From the NCBI RefSeq assembly GCF_000325705.1, contig NC_019904.1:2978001-3042000 (forward strand): a stretch of DNA of 64,000 nucleotides. Reading direction: 5' to 3'. The position numbers and the translations under genes are program-made. Position 1 is the first letter of the stretch. Every line of letters starts with the position of its first letter. The DNA comes from Echinicola vietnamensis DSM 17526. Lineage in GTDB: Bacteria > Bacteroidota > Bacteroidia > Cytophagales > Cyclobacteriaceae. Below the pieces are notes generated by a model. The model saw only the letters and a program-made list of their open reading frames with translations. It searched no databases and was not told where the DNA came from. Of the stretch, positions 35,176-44,214 are shown in pieces.

Positions 35176-36189
35176 GTGAAAAATCCCAAAAAGCATTGGA
35201 TCATTGCTTCTTTTGTGCTCAGTATAATTTTACTCATACTGAAATTCTACACGTATTACCTTACCGGGTCCAATGCCATTCTCACAGATGCGTTGGAAAG
35301 TATTGTAAACGTCGTAGCTTCGGGGTTTGCCTTTTATAGCATCCACCTGAGTTCCTTGCCTCGGGATCATAATCATCCCTATGGCCATGGAAAAGTAGAG
35401 TTTTTTAGTGCAGGGATTGAAGGAGTCTTGATCATGTTGGCGGGGCTGTTTATAATCTATCAGGCCATTGTAGGATTTATTTTTCCGCCCGAACTGACCT
35501 CACTACCATTTGGGATGGCTTTGATCGGTATTTCAGGCCTAGCCAATGGCACACTAGGCTATTTATTGATCGGAAAAGGGAAAGCCTATGAAAGTTTGAC
35601 ACTCGAGGCCGATGGTCGTCATATTTTGACAGATGCTTACAGCAGCTTTGTGTTGATTTTGGGCGTGGCACTGATATACTGGACCGGCTTGGTCGTCCTT
35701 GATGGAATCCTTTCCATCATGTTTGCCCTGTATATTATTTTTAATGGCTACAGACTTGTCCGCCGTTCTGTAGCAGGCCTGATGGATGAGCGTAATCCCG
35801 CCTCCATGAATACGGTGATCAAGCTGCTGAACAAGCACCGTAAGAATAATTGGATCGATATCCACAACATGCGCGTACAACAGTACGGAGCCGATAAACA
35901 TATAGATCTCCACTTGACATTACCGTATTATTTTGAACTCAAGAAAGTCCATGACGAAGTGGAGGGGGTAGAGCATGTGCTGGAAAATGGATTGTCCGGT
36001 CATGTTGAGGTGTTTGTACATGCAGACCCTTGTCTTCCAGAGAAATGCTGCCATTATTGTCTGGTCAATAATTGCCCTGTCAGGAAGTATGAAAGGACCA
36101 AGAAAATCTCCTGGGACACCTCAAACATGACCAAAAATCAAAAGCACTATCATGAGCTAATCAGCAATATGGGGGAACATGAGTTTTGA
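35176..36189 (+). CDS. cation diffusion facilitator (CDF) transporter
   Basis: 337 aa inner-membrane metal/proton antiporter. Six hydrophobic segments fill the first 205 residues. Helix 2 carries N-A-I-L-T-D-A-L-E-S and helix 5 H-I-L-T-D-A-Y-S-S, where CDF proteins hold their zinc-binding residues; position 3 of the first motif is Thr-Asp rather than the common Ser-Asp. The cytoplasmic domain ends in an unusual cysteine cluster, C-L-P-E-K-C-C-H-Y-C-L-V-N-N-C-P, which could bind metal. GTG start. It probably shares a message with arsC, suggesting a metal or metalloid stress role (inference). Confidence 0.88.
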   Translation: MKNPKKHWIIASFVLSIILLILKFYTYYLTGSNAILTDALESIVNVVASGFAFYSIHLSSLPRDHNHPYGHGKVEFFSAGIEGVLIMLAGLFIIYQAIVGFIFPPELTSLPFGMALIGISGLANGTLGYLLIGKGKAYESLTLEADGRHILTDAYSSFVLILGVALIYWTGLVVLDGILSIMFALYIIFNGYRLVRRSVAGLMDERNPASMNTVIKLLNKHRKNNWIDIHNMRVQQYGADKHIDLHLTLPYYFELKKVHDEVEGVEHVLENGLSGHVEVFVHADPCLPEKCCHYCLVNNCPVRKYERTKKISWDTSNMTKNQKHYHELISNMGEHEF

Positions 36190-36219
36190 TACGCTGGGGT
36201 ATCGTTAAGTCAACAGGAA

Positions 36220-36633
36220 TCAAGGTCTTTCTTGATAGCGCAGCAGCCAGTAGTTGCCATATTTGTCCTTGATTTCTCCCAAAAGTATTCCCCAATGGTT
36301 TTTTTCCAACGGCGTAATGCGCACTCCGTTTTTCGATAATTTGGAGAAACAGTCCCTTATTTCCATTTCACTTTCACAATCCAGCATCATGGAGACGGAA
36401 TTGCCTTTTTTCAGCCCTGTTGCACCGACCATATCCGTGCCCAGGAGCACGGTGTCTCCACATTCCAAGGTGGCATGAAGGATACACTTCTTGAACAGCG
36501 GTGGAAGTTTTGTCGAAAATGGTGAATCTCCAATGGTCTGGAACTCCAAATTTCCTCCTAGACAGCCTTGATAAAAGAGCATGGCTTCCCGACAGTTACC
36601 GTTAAAGGTGAGGTATGTGATGATTTTACTCAT
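36220..36633 (-). CDS. VOC-family protein (PhnB-like)
   Basis: 137 aa of the glyoxalase/bleomycin-resistance fold. The PhnB-like pattern is clear: Y-L-x-F-N-G-N-C-R-E-A-M-x-F-Y, a central H-A-x-L-x-x-G segment and the closing W-G-x-x-x-G-x-x-x-D-K-Y-G-N-Y-W. Such proteins are often annotated as 3-demethylubiquinone methyltransferase-like, without that activity. The function is unknown. It is divergent from the GlxA-type regulator gene with 122 bp between them. Confidence 0.85.
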   Translation of the reverse strand: MSKIITYLTFNGNCREAMLFYQGCLGGNLEFQTIGDSPFSTKLPPLFKKCILHATLECGDTVLLGTDMVGATGLKKGNSVSMMLDCESEMEIRDCFSKLSKNGVRITPLEKNHWGILLGEIKDKYGNYWLLRYQERP

Positions 36634-36721
36634 AGATCAGGTTGGATGATTCCAGTATCATACATCAAATATCGGCAATTTCAATTCCCCTTTATAAGGT
36701 GTAAGGCGGCAAAAGGAGGGG

Positions 36722-36752
36722 TTGATCTCGCCATATTATCTGATTATCTTTA
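36722..36752 (+). promoter_or_regulatory. promoter of the GlxA-type regulator
   Basis: TTG at 36722-36724, a 20-bp spacer and TATCTTTA at 36745-36752. The box ends 3 nt before the ATG at 36756, predicting a leaderless message. Confidence 0.55.
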
Positions 36753-36755
36753 GGC

Positions 36756-37736
36756 ATGAAAAGTGTGTCCATTTTAGTGCCTGAATCTTCTGTTATGGAG
36801 GCGATAGCAGATCCACGTTATATGTTTACGGCAGCGAATCAATTTTTAGGTGCATCAGGAAGAAAGCCGCTTTTTGAGGTGAGACTTGTTGGGATGAACC
36901 GCGAGGTAAAACTTGGGGATGGTGCATTTTCGGTCTTTCCTGATACATTGTGCAACGAGATAAAGAAAACAGATCTTATCATCATTCCGGCACTTTTTGG
37001 GGATATGAAAAATGCTGTTGACCAAAATCGTGCGCTAATTCCTTGGATAGTGGAGCAGCATGCCCGAGGAGCCGAGGTAGCCTCATTGTGTGTGGGCGCT
37101 TTTTTATTGGCTTCCACAGGGCTTTTGGAAGGAAAAAAATGTTCTACCCATTGGGCTTATTACAATGAATTTAGGGAGACCTTTCCGGCGGTAGAGATGG
37201 TGGACGGAAGCATTATTACAGAAGATCATGGCATATATTCGAGTGGAGGAGCCAATAGCTATTGGAATTTGTTATTGTATTTGCTGGAAAAGTTTACAGA
37301 TCGCGAGACGGCGATTCTGGCAGCCAAGTATTTTGCCATAGATATCGATCGGGACAGCCAAGGGGCTTTTTCCATTTTTAAGGGGCAAAAAGACCATGGC
37401 GATGAAGAGATCAGAAAAGCACAAGAATTTATCGAGCATCATTATGATGAAAAAATCACGGTGGACCAACTTGCCGAGATGGTAGCCTTGAGCAGAAGGA
37501 GTTTTGAGCGACGTTTTAAGCAAATGACTGGCAATACGGTAATTGAATATTTTCAGCGGGTAAAGATCGAGGCGGCGAAAAGGTGTTTTGAGTCATCGCG
37601 GAAAAATATTTCAGAAGTGATGTTTGAAGTGGGGTATTCAGATTCCAAGGCATTCCGTGGAGTTTTTAAAAAAATCACAGGACTCACCCCCATCGAATAT
37701 CGGAATAAGTACCACAAATCGGTTTTGTCTTTTTAA
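36756..37736 (+). CDS. GlxA family transcriptional regulator (DJ-1/PfpI + AraC)
   Basis: 326 aa. Residues 1-190 form a DJ-1/PfpI-type amidotransferase-like domain, including the nucleophile-elbow Cys in V-A-S-L-C-V-G-A-F-L-L-A. Residues 215-320 carry two helix-turn-helix units of the AraC type (I-T-V-D-Q-L-A-E-M-V-A-L-S-R-R-S-F-E-R-R-F and I-S-E-V-M-F-E-V-G-Y-S-D-S-K-A-F-R). Members control catabolic genes in response to small amino or quaternary-ammonium compounds. The ligand here is unknown. The neighbouring VOC gene is a possible target. Confidence 0.92.
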   Translation: MKSVSILVPESSVMEAIADPRYMFTAANQFLGASGRKPLFEVRLVGMNREVKLGDGAFSVFPDTLCNEIKKTDLIIIPALFGDMKNAVDQNRALIPWIVEQHARGAEVASLCVGAFLLASTGLLEGKKCSTHWAYYNEFRETFPAVEMVDGSIITEDHGIYSSGGANSYWNLLLYLLEKFTDRETAILAAKYFAIDIDRDSQGAFSIFKGQKDHGDEEIRKAQEFIEHHYDEKITVDQLAEMVALSRRSFERRFKQMTGNTVIEYFQRVKIEAAKRCFESSRKNISEVMFEVGYSDSKAFRGVFKKITGLTPIEYRNKYHKSVLSF

Positions 37737-38000
37737 AAACTATAAAATATTAGTTCTTTGATCAGGGTAAAGGGGCACATGGGTGTCTTGATAGAGAAAC
37801 GGGGTTATTTAGTAATGGAAACATTCATAAAATACGGATAATCTGAATTCATAAACCTTGCAGGTAAATGCCACGTTTAGGAAAGTTATTTGCCAGTGTG
37901 AGAATTATAAATGATCAGGAGAAATGATCTTTTCGGTATATGTTAAAACATCAGCGGATATTGTTAGTTAACAATTTTTGAATTTAAACCAACCAAACTA

Positions 38001-40370
38001 ATGGGTAAAAACATGAGAACATTCCTCCATAGAGGTTTGTTACGCAGCGTATTGTTTCTTGGCATAAGTATGTGCGTTTGCAGCATTTCAGCTTTTGGGC
38101 AAGTGAAACATACCATTCGGGGTACACTGGAAGATGCTTCCACAGGTGAAGGGCTTATTGGTGCTACGGTCTTTGTAAAGGAACTTGAGACCGGAGGGAC
38201 GAGTAATGTCTATGGATTTTATTCCCTTACCATTCCCGAGGGGGATTATACGGTGACGTTTAGCTTTGTGGGATATGAATCAGTTACCAAGACCATTTCC
38301 TTGGATGATGATATGACCGTGGACGTGGAGCTGGAGCCGGGTTCTGCAGAGCTGGAAGAAGTGGTGGTTAGTGCGGAACCGGAAGACGAAAATGTACGCT
38401 CCACCCAGATGAGTGTGAATAAGCTTGACATGCGAGAAGTGGAATCCATTCCGGTGGTATTTGGTGAAAAAGACATCGTAAAGACCATCCAGCTGCTCCC
38501 AGGGATCAAGGGCAATGAAGGTGGCGGCGGGTTCTTTGTCCGCGGTGGAAGTGCCGACCAAAATTTGATTTTGCTGGATGAAGCCCCTGTCTACAACGCG
38601 TCCCATTTACTGGGCTTTTTCTCGGTGTTTAATTCAGACGCGATTAAGGACCTTTCCATCTATAAAGGCCATATTCCGGCAGAATATGGAGGGCGTGCCT
38701 CTTCTGTATTGGACATTAAGATGAAGGAAGGCAACACTAAGAAGTTTGCCGCCCAAGGAGGAATTGGTTTGATATCCAGCCGTGCGACCATTGAGGCTCC
38801 GATCGTAAAGGATAAGGGTTCGTTTGTGCTTTCTGGGAGAAGGACGTACGTGGACTTGTTTTTAAAATTGTCCAATAATGATGATATCAATAAATCCACT
38901 TTATATTTCTATGACCTTAATGCCAAGGCAAATTATAAGTTTGGAGACAAGGATAGGGTCTTTGTGTCAGGGTATTTTGGCAGGGACAACTTCGGATATG
39001 CCGAGCTATTTGGGTTTGACTGGGGAAATGCCACCGGTACCATCAGATGGAACCACCTCTTTAATGACCGCTTGTTCTTGAACTCCACGGCGGTGTTCAG
39101 CGATTATAATTATGTAGTGGATATTCAAGGGGAAGAAGAGGAAAATGATGGTTTTAAGGTAACGTCTTCCATTAGGGACATTAGCTTGAAAGAAGATTTT
39201 GAATATTATATCAATCCCGACAATACCTTGAAATTTGGAGCGGGACTTATTCGCCATAATTTTGTTCCTGGCGAAATCTCCCCACAGGGCGATAGTTATA
39301 TCAATGCTCAAACCCTTCAGAATAAGCATGCCTGGGAAGCTGCCGCCTATGTATCGGAAGAACTCACCATTTCACCAGCGCTAAGTGTCAATGGAGGGTT
39401 ACGATATTCTTGGTTTGCCCAAGTTGGTCCCGGGGAAGTGTTTACCTATGATCAGGACGGAGATGTTATAGCCGCAGAAACCTATGAAAAAGGCGAGATT
39501 GTGGAAAGTTATGGGGGATTGGAGCCAAGGTTAGGCGTGACATATATGCTGAATGATGAGACCTCGATAAAAGCCTCTTACGGCAGAAACCGTCAATACC
39601 TTCATTTGGTGTCCAATTCTACTTCCGGTACTCCCATCGATTTGTGGATTCCCAGCAGCAACAATGTGAGGCCTCAAATTGCCGACCAGATTGCGATGGG
39701 CTATTATAGGAACTTTAAGGACAATACCTATGAAACATCTGTGGAAGTGTACTATAAAGATATGCAGAATCAAGTGGATTACCGGACAGGTGCCGAATTG
39801 GTGTTTAATGAAAATGTAGAGTCACAGTTGTTGTTTGGGAAGGGATGGTCTTATGGAGCTGAATTTTTCCTGAGGAAAAACTCAGGGAGATTGACAGGCT
39901 GGGTAAGTTATACGGTTTCGAAAACCGAAAGAAAATTTGACGGGGTGGACTATGGAGAGGTTTACCCTGCCAGCTGGGACCGACCGCATGACTTTTCTGT
40001 GGTGGGCATTTATCAGCTCAATAAGAAGTGGAACCTCTCTGCTTCCTTCGTTTATCGATCGGGCAATGCCGTGACCTATCCAATAGGTAAATATGAAATG
40101 AAGGGAGAGGTCATCAACATGTACGGGAAGCGAAATAATAACCGCATGCCCGATTACAACAGGCTAGACGTTGGGGCGACGATGAAGCTTAAGGATACAG
40201 AGAAATTCAGCTCCGACCTAAACTTCTCCATTTATAATGTTTATGCCCGTAAAAATGCCTATTCCATATCGTTCCGTGAAAACCGGGATGATCCCACCAA
40301 AACCGAGGCGGTAAAAATAGCGCTCTTTAGCATCTTACCTTCCGTAACCTATAATTTTAGATTCAAATGA
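38001..40370 (+). CDS. TonB-dependent outer-membrane receptor with carboxypeptidase-like N-terminal domain
   Basis: 789 aa. A signal peptide ends near A-F-G-Q (residue 33). Next come a carboxypeptidase D-like beta-sandwich (about 37-115; I-R-G-T-L-E-D-A-S-T-G-E-G-L-I-G-A-T-V), a plug domain with V-R-G-G-S-A-D-Q-N-L-I-L-L-D-E-A-P-V-Y-N and a 22-strand barrel ending in an aromatic residue (Y-N-F-R-F-K). The ATG at 38013 is an alternative start giving the same signal sequence. It overlaps the DUF4249 gene by 4 bp, a standard pairing in which the lipoprotein acts with the receptor. The substrate is unknown. It is smaller than SusC-type receptors and no SusD is present. Confidence 0.92.
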   Translation: MGKNMRTFLHRGLLRSVLFLGISMCVCSISAFGQVKHTIRGTLEDASTGEGLIGATVFVKELETGGTSNVYGFYSLTIPEGDYTVTFSFVGYESVTKTISLDDDMTVDVELEPGSAELEEVVVSAEPEDENVRSTQMSVNKLDMREVESIPVVFGEKDIVKTIQLLPGIKGNEGGGGFFVRGGSADQNLILLDEAPVYNASHLLGFFSVFNSDAIKDLSIYKGHIPAEYGGRASSVLDIKMKEGNTKKFAAQGGIGLISSRATIEAPIVKDKGSFVLSGRRTYVDLFLKLSNNDDINKSTLYFYDLNAKANYKFGDKDRVFVSGYFGRDNFGYAELFGFDWGNATGTIRWNHLFNDRLFLNSTAVFSDYNYVVDIQGEEEENDGFKVTSSIRDISLKEDFEYYINPDNTLKFGAGLIRHNFVPGEISPQGDSYINAQTLQNKHAWEAAAYVSEELTISPALSVNGGLRYSWFAQVGPGEVFTYDQDGDVIAAETYEKGEIVESYGGLEPRLGVTYMLNDETSIKASYGRNRQYLHLVSNSTSGTPIDLWIPSSNNVRPQIADQIAMGYYRNFKDNTYETSVEVYYKDMQNQVDYRTGAELVFNENVESQLLFGKGWSYGAEFFLRKNSGRLTGWVSYTVSKTERKFDGVDYGEVYPASWDRPHDFSVVGIYQLNKKWNLSASFVYRSGNAVTYPIGKYEMKGEVINMYGKRNNNRMPDYNRLDVGATMKLKDTEKFSSDLNFSIYNVYARKNAYSISFRENRDDPTKTEAVKIALFSILPSVTYNFRFK

Positions 40371-41185
40371 TCATGAAAAAGTATATTGGACTATTAGTAT
40401 TGCTTTCTGTTACCTTGATGGGATGCGAGGATGTGATCGAACTGGACCTTGACGAGGGAGCTCCGAGGATAGCCATTGAGGGAATTGTGACCGATCAACC
40501 GGGACCATATACGGTAACCATTACCGAATCCGTAGGGTTTTATGATGACAATGTATTTCCGTCCATCAGCGGTGCTTATGTGGAAATTTCGGACGATCAG
40601 GGAAATGTGGAGGTGCTTGCCGAAAAAGAAGCGGGAGTGTACCAGACGGCCAGTCTGCAAGGACAGCGTGGCGTGACTTATACCCTTACCGTGGAATATG
40701 ACGGCCAGACCTATACTGCTGAAAGCAAAATGCCTGAGGAGCAGGTGGTAATTGACTCCCTTGGGTTCCGTTTTGAGGAGGAATCTCTGCTGAATGATGA
40801 AGGATATTATTTCAAGGCATATTTTGAAGACCCTCCGGGCCTGGGCGATTACTACAGCTTTAATGTTTTTGTCAACGGTGAGGTATATGTTTTTGACTTT
40901 GACGGAGAAATGATCGAAGATGATAATTTTTGGCTTTATAGTGACAAGTATACGGATGGGAATGCTCAGGATTATGATTTTCCCCACACCCTAGAGGAGG
41001 GAGATGATGTTTATGTGGAGTTAAGACACCTGGATAAATCAACTTACGATTATTACCGGATGCTTGTGGATGTCATTGATGGTGGTGGCGTGGCGCCATC
41101 TAATCCCATTTCGAACTTTGGAGATACCGCTCTGGGGTATTTTGGGGCCTTTTCAGTATCGAGTATAGAAGATACCGTGGAGTAA
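40367..41185 (+). CDS. DUF4249 lipoprotein, partner of the TonB receptor
   Basis: 272 aa. The lipoprotein signal ends at T-L-M-G-C (Cys20). After it comes the start typical of DUF4249 (E-D-V-I-E-L-D-L), followed by beta-sandwich segments with I-V-T-D-Q-P-G-P-Y-T-V-T-I-T. The ATG at 40367 overlaps the receptor stop by 4 bp, so the pair is translationally coupled; a second ATG at 40373 is possible. Domains of this family are found beside TonB receptors throughout Bacteroidota, presumably as surface-exposed capture factors. A terminator follows. Confidence 0.87.
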   Translation: MIMKKYIGLLVLLSVTLMGCEDVIELDLDEGAPRIAIEGIVTDQPGPYTVTITESVGFYDDNVFPSISGAYVEISDDQGNVEVLAEKEAGVYQTASLQGQRGVTYTLTVEYDGQTYTAESKMPEEQVVIDSLGFRFEEESLLNDEGYYFKAYFEDPPGLGDYYSFNVFVNGEVYVFDFDGEMIEDDNFWLYSDKYTDGNAQDYDFPHTLEEGDDVYVELRHLDKSTYDYYRMLVDVIDGGGVAPSNPISNFGDTALGYFGAFSVSSIEDTVE

Positions 41186-41238
41186 TTGGCGAGGATTGGC
41201 CACGCTCCAATGTTGTCATAGCTTGATGAATTTTGAAG

Positions 41239-41266
41239 AAAAATGCTGGCTCTTGTCAGCATTTTT
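41239..41266 (+). terminator. terminator after the TonB receptor/DUF4249 pair
   Basis: AAAAATGCTG pairs with CAGCATTTTT around an 8-nt loop. The stem is A/T-flanked and could work in both directions. Confidence 0.75.
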
Positions 41267-41447
41267 GGTTTATCTTTAGCGGTGTAATAGAAGCTTTTTG
41301 TTTTTTACATCTCCTGTTTTGGATATGGTTTGTCAAAAATGATATACTGCTCTACAATAGATGCATTTTAACGATTGTTCGGCAATTACATTTTCAATAA
41401 TGCCAGATGGAAGGAGTGCTTTTCTGTTTTTTTAATGCAAAAGTAGA

Positions 41448-41820
41448 TTGATGAAAGTCAGTACGTTAATGATTTTGGTCTTTTTGGTCGTGCAACAAGT
41501 TTATGGCCAAAAAGACACCACTTGGTATGATATTAACTGGGAGGAGACGACTCGAGAGCATGCTGCATTTTACCGTCCCAGTCCCCAGCCGAAGGATGAA
41601 GGGTTTTGGATAGAGGATTTCCAATATAAAACTATTGGTGAGCGATAGTGAATATGAAATAATGGCATTGGATGAGCATGGTGAAGTGCTATTTTCTGTC
41701 ACCGAAAAGAAAGGGTTGGTGGAATCTTATTTTTTGGAAAACACATTGGATTTTTATTCTTTATATATTAATATTTTTATCTTTTATTATATTTATCATC
41801 AAAACTACTTAAAATATTAG
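41448..41820 (+). pseudogene. small secreted protein, probably frameshifted or truncated
   Basis: A first frame (41448-41648) encodes 66 aa with a signal peptide (V-V-Q-Q-V-Y-G-Q) followed by D-T-T-W-Y-D-I-N-W and A-F-Y-R-P, which recalls the start of TonB/MORN-type secreted proteins of this phylum. It stops at 41648. A second frame, starting inside it (about 41635) and running to 41820, continues with a plausible S-D-S-E-Y-E-I-M-A-L-D-E-H-G-E-V-L-F segment, then decays into low-complexity I/F/Y residues. I read this as one broken gene; two tiny unrelated ORFs are the alternative. The rest of 41821-41991 is AT-rich with no signal seen. Confidence 0.45.
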
Positions 41821-41991
41821 TTGATTTAATATGCCTCTTGGTTTTATTATCTCGAAAATTAAGAGGGCTATGCTGCTTGTTTAGCATCTTCATCTCAATA
41901 ATCAGCTTGTTAGCTCATTTAAAAGGAATCGGTATAAAAGCAGTATTAATTTATTAAGTTTTTTGTGACGTATGGAAACTGACAAAACCCC

Positions 41992-43170
41992 ATGTACCCT
42001 ATAGAATTTAAAAATACTATCAGGTCGACTTTCCTAAAAGTGACTGTTGTTTTGACGATTATGTGCTCTTTTGGCTGTAGTGAGCAGCAGAATGAGCATG
42101 TCGAAAAAGAAAAGAAGGCAAAGTTTGTATTAGAGGACAGCATCAGAATTGATATCCCATATGGCTTTGGCGTAGTTACGCCCGAAGCAAAGGACTCAAC
42201 GGTTCTATTATATTCATACATTGATGAACATTTTTTTTTATTAGATTATTCAGGAGAACAGGCATTAACAGAATATTACTTCAGGGGAGATGGCCCTAAA
42301 GAGTACTCCGGTATTCTACAATATGCAGGAATTTATAATAAACAGCCATTTTTTATTGACCATCAAAAAATTCTTTTTTTCCTGCCAAAAGAAAATGCCT
42401 TGGATCCTGTTCGATGGCACTATCCCTTTCCGGTAAAACATGGAGGCATGCCCAATTTATCCGCTGATTTCTTAGACCATAACAAACTATTTGTAAACAA
42501 TCTATCCCCCTCTATATATGTTAAAAAAAACACACATGTCAAACCAACACTGGACACTATTCCAGTTTGGAAATACCTGGAATATGACGAAAGGGTCAAA
42601 AGATTTGAAGTAAAGCGAAAAGGTTTTCTTAATGAAAAGAGCGGATATTATTCAGATAAAAGACTATTTTCTTATCAGTTTAAAAGTTGGGTCAATAAGG
42701 ATAAAGTATATAGCCTTGGAGGATATGTAGATGAAATTCTTGTTTATGATGGCCTGAACAGCATGTATCCAACAGATAATATTCAAATTAAAATCCCCGG
42801 ATTTGAGCAACCTAAAGGCTTTTCAGAACCTTTAACGATCAATAACCATGAAGAAATAAATGACTTATCAGATAAGCATAGCTATATTTCCCAAACTTAT
42901 TTAATGGAAAACAGGCAATTGTTTTTAACCTATTCCTTAGGGGTAAATGACATTGACTTAGAAAACAGAGTGTTTAAGGGCTATTGGTTTAACTACGAAG
43001 AAAACAAAGGGAAAAACGTAATGCTACCCAAAGAAAACGGGGAAAATAGTTCCTGGTATAACCGTATCGCCTATTTAGGAAATAATAGGTTTTTGTTTGT
43101 TCAAAACAATGAAAAGGTTGAAAGGGATTTTCACACTGGATACATCTACCGACTTGATCATGCCAACTAA
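41992..43170 (+). CDS. lipoprotein of unknown function (DUF4221-like propeller)
   Basis: 392 aa. A lipoprotein signal ends at M-C-S-F-G-C (Cys29). The body consists of repeated beta-strand blocks that would fit a propeller, and the overall pattern resembles the DUF4221 lipoproteins of Cytophagales, though I am not certain. The codons are markedly more AT-rich than those of the TonB receptor upstream, which fits acquisition or lower expression. No partner gene adjoins it. Confidence 0.6.
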   Translation: MYPIEFKNTIRSTFLKVTVVLTIMCSFGCSEQQNEHVEKEKKAKFVLEDSIRIDIPYGFGVVTPEAKDSTVLLYSYIDEHFFLLDYSGEQALTEYYFRGDGPKEYSGILQYAGIYNKQPFFIDHQKILFFLPKENALDPVRWHYPFPVKHGGMPNLSADFLDHNKLFVNNLSPSIYVKKNTHVKPTLDTIPVWKYLEYDERVKRFEVKRKGFLNEKSGYYSDKRLFSYQFKSWVNKDKVYSLGGYVDEILVYDGLNSMYPTDNIQIKIPGFEQPKGFSEPLTINNHEEINDLSDKHSYISQTYLMENRQLFLTYSLGVNDIDLENRVFKGYWFNYEENKGKNVMLPKENGENSSWYNRIAYLGNNRFLFVQNNEKVERDFHTGYIYRLDHAN

Positions 43171-43405
43171 GGTATTCAATCGCAATGAATGGACACATGC
43201 TCCGGGTGTCCTGAATTGTCTTGGGTAAGCAGTAAACTTCAAGAAATATCAAAAGTTATGAAAAAATTAAGTATCAAAAATCCACTTCAAGTGGAGTTTG
43301 ATTGCACGATTTTATTTTTTGAATCAGATTTTCTTCGCGTGAAATGAAATAGGAGTAGTCCGTATTTTTGGATATTGGATTAATTGCCCCAAAAGAGTTT
43401 TTATT

Positions 43406-43951
43406 ATGAAAGGAGGTCATTCCGCTTTCGGAGACACCAAAGTTGGATACTTCAGTCTTATGGATTTTGCCATAGAATCAGGTGTAGGGAAGGGATCAGC
43501 GCTGACCAATGAATGGAAGGCGGTACTTGACCGCCGGATGCCCGGGTATCTGGCGGCTTCTGTTTTTGAAGAAGATTTTGGTCATCATCGGTTGTCGCTT
43601 CGGACAATTTCCCACTATACTGTGATCTATAAAAGAAAGATAGTGCCCAACCTAAACTGTGGACTTGACCTGGTAGGAGAGGTCCTATATGGAAAATGGA
43701 AGATGCGGTTGCTTTGGTTTATAGATCAAGGACATAAACGGCCCAGTGAATTGCAGCGCAAAATTCCTGACGCTTCACGGAGGGTTTTGAACCTCCGGTT
43801 GAGGGAGCTACAGGACCATGAGCTCGTGACCAAGGTGATTTATCCGGTGGTACCACCAAAAGTCGAATATAGTCTCACCGATTTTGGAAGGAGCCTGATA
43901 CCGATAATCGGAGCAATCGGGAAATGGGGGATAACAATGCGGAAAGGTTAA
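43406..43951 (+). CDS. HxlR-type transcriptional regulator with unusual N-terminal extension
   Basis: 181 aa. Residues about 83-180 are a full HxlR winged helix: C-G-L-D-L-V-G-E-V-L-Y-G-K-W-K, P-S-E-L-Q-R-K-I-P-D-A-S-R-R-V-L-N and V-E-Y-S-L-T-D-F-G. HxlR proteins are normally about 110-120 aa and begin shortly before that cysteine. The first 75 residues match nothing I know. A GTG near 43619 would give a normal-sized protein, so the extension may be an artefact of an open frame or a fused remnant. It lies at the left edge of the mobile region. Target genes unknown. Confidence 0.72.
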   Translation: MKGGHSAFGDTKVGYFSLMDFAIESGVGKGSALTNEWKAVLDRRMPGYLAASVFEEDFGHHRLSLRTISHYTVIYKRKIVPNLNCGLDLVGEVLYGKWKMRLLWFIDQGHKRPSELQRKIPDASRRVLNLRLRELQDHELVTKVIYPVVPPKVEYSLTDFGRSLIPIIGAIGKWGITMRKG

Positions 43952-44062
43952 AGGAATTGATAATCAAAGGATTGCATGAATCTGGTGAATAGGTCAACGT
44001 TTAATGTAATCCGGACATATTCGTAGGATCTTGTGATGTTGGTATCGGGCATTATCTTCGCC

Positions 44063-44091
44063 CATTATGTGAAGTATATGATTATGTAAAG
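44063..44091 (+). repeat. RIT left terminal inverted repeat (29 bp)
   Basis: Exact reverse complement of 47526-47554. It contains TTATGTGAAG and TTATGTAAAG, likely recombinase binding sites. Confidence 0.9.
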
Positions 44092-44214
44092 CGCTGGGTG
44101 TAAACATTTGATTTTTTGATAGTTAACAAGAGTTTACTTTACATAAAAATACGCTGTCTTCCTTTTGTTAAAGAGCCTGGTCATTTTATTTAGGGGTAGT
44201 ATTCACCAAAAAAA

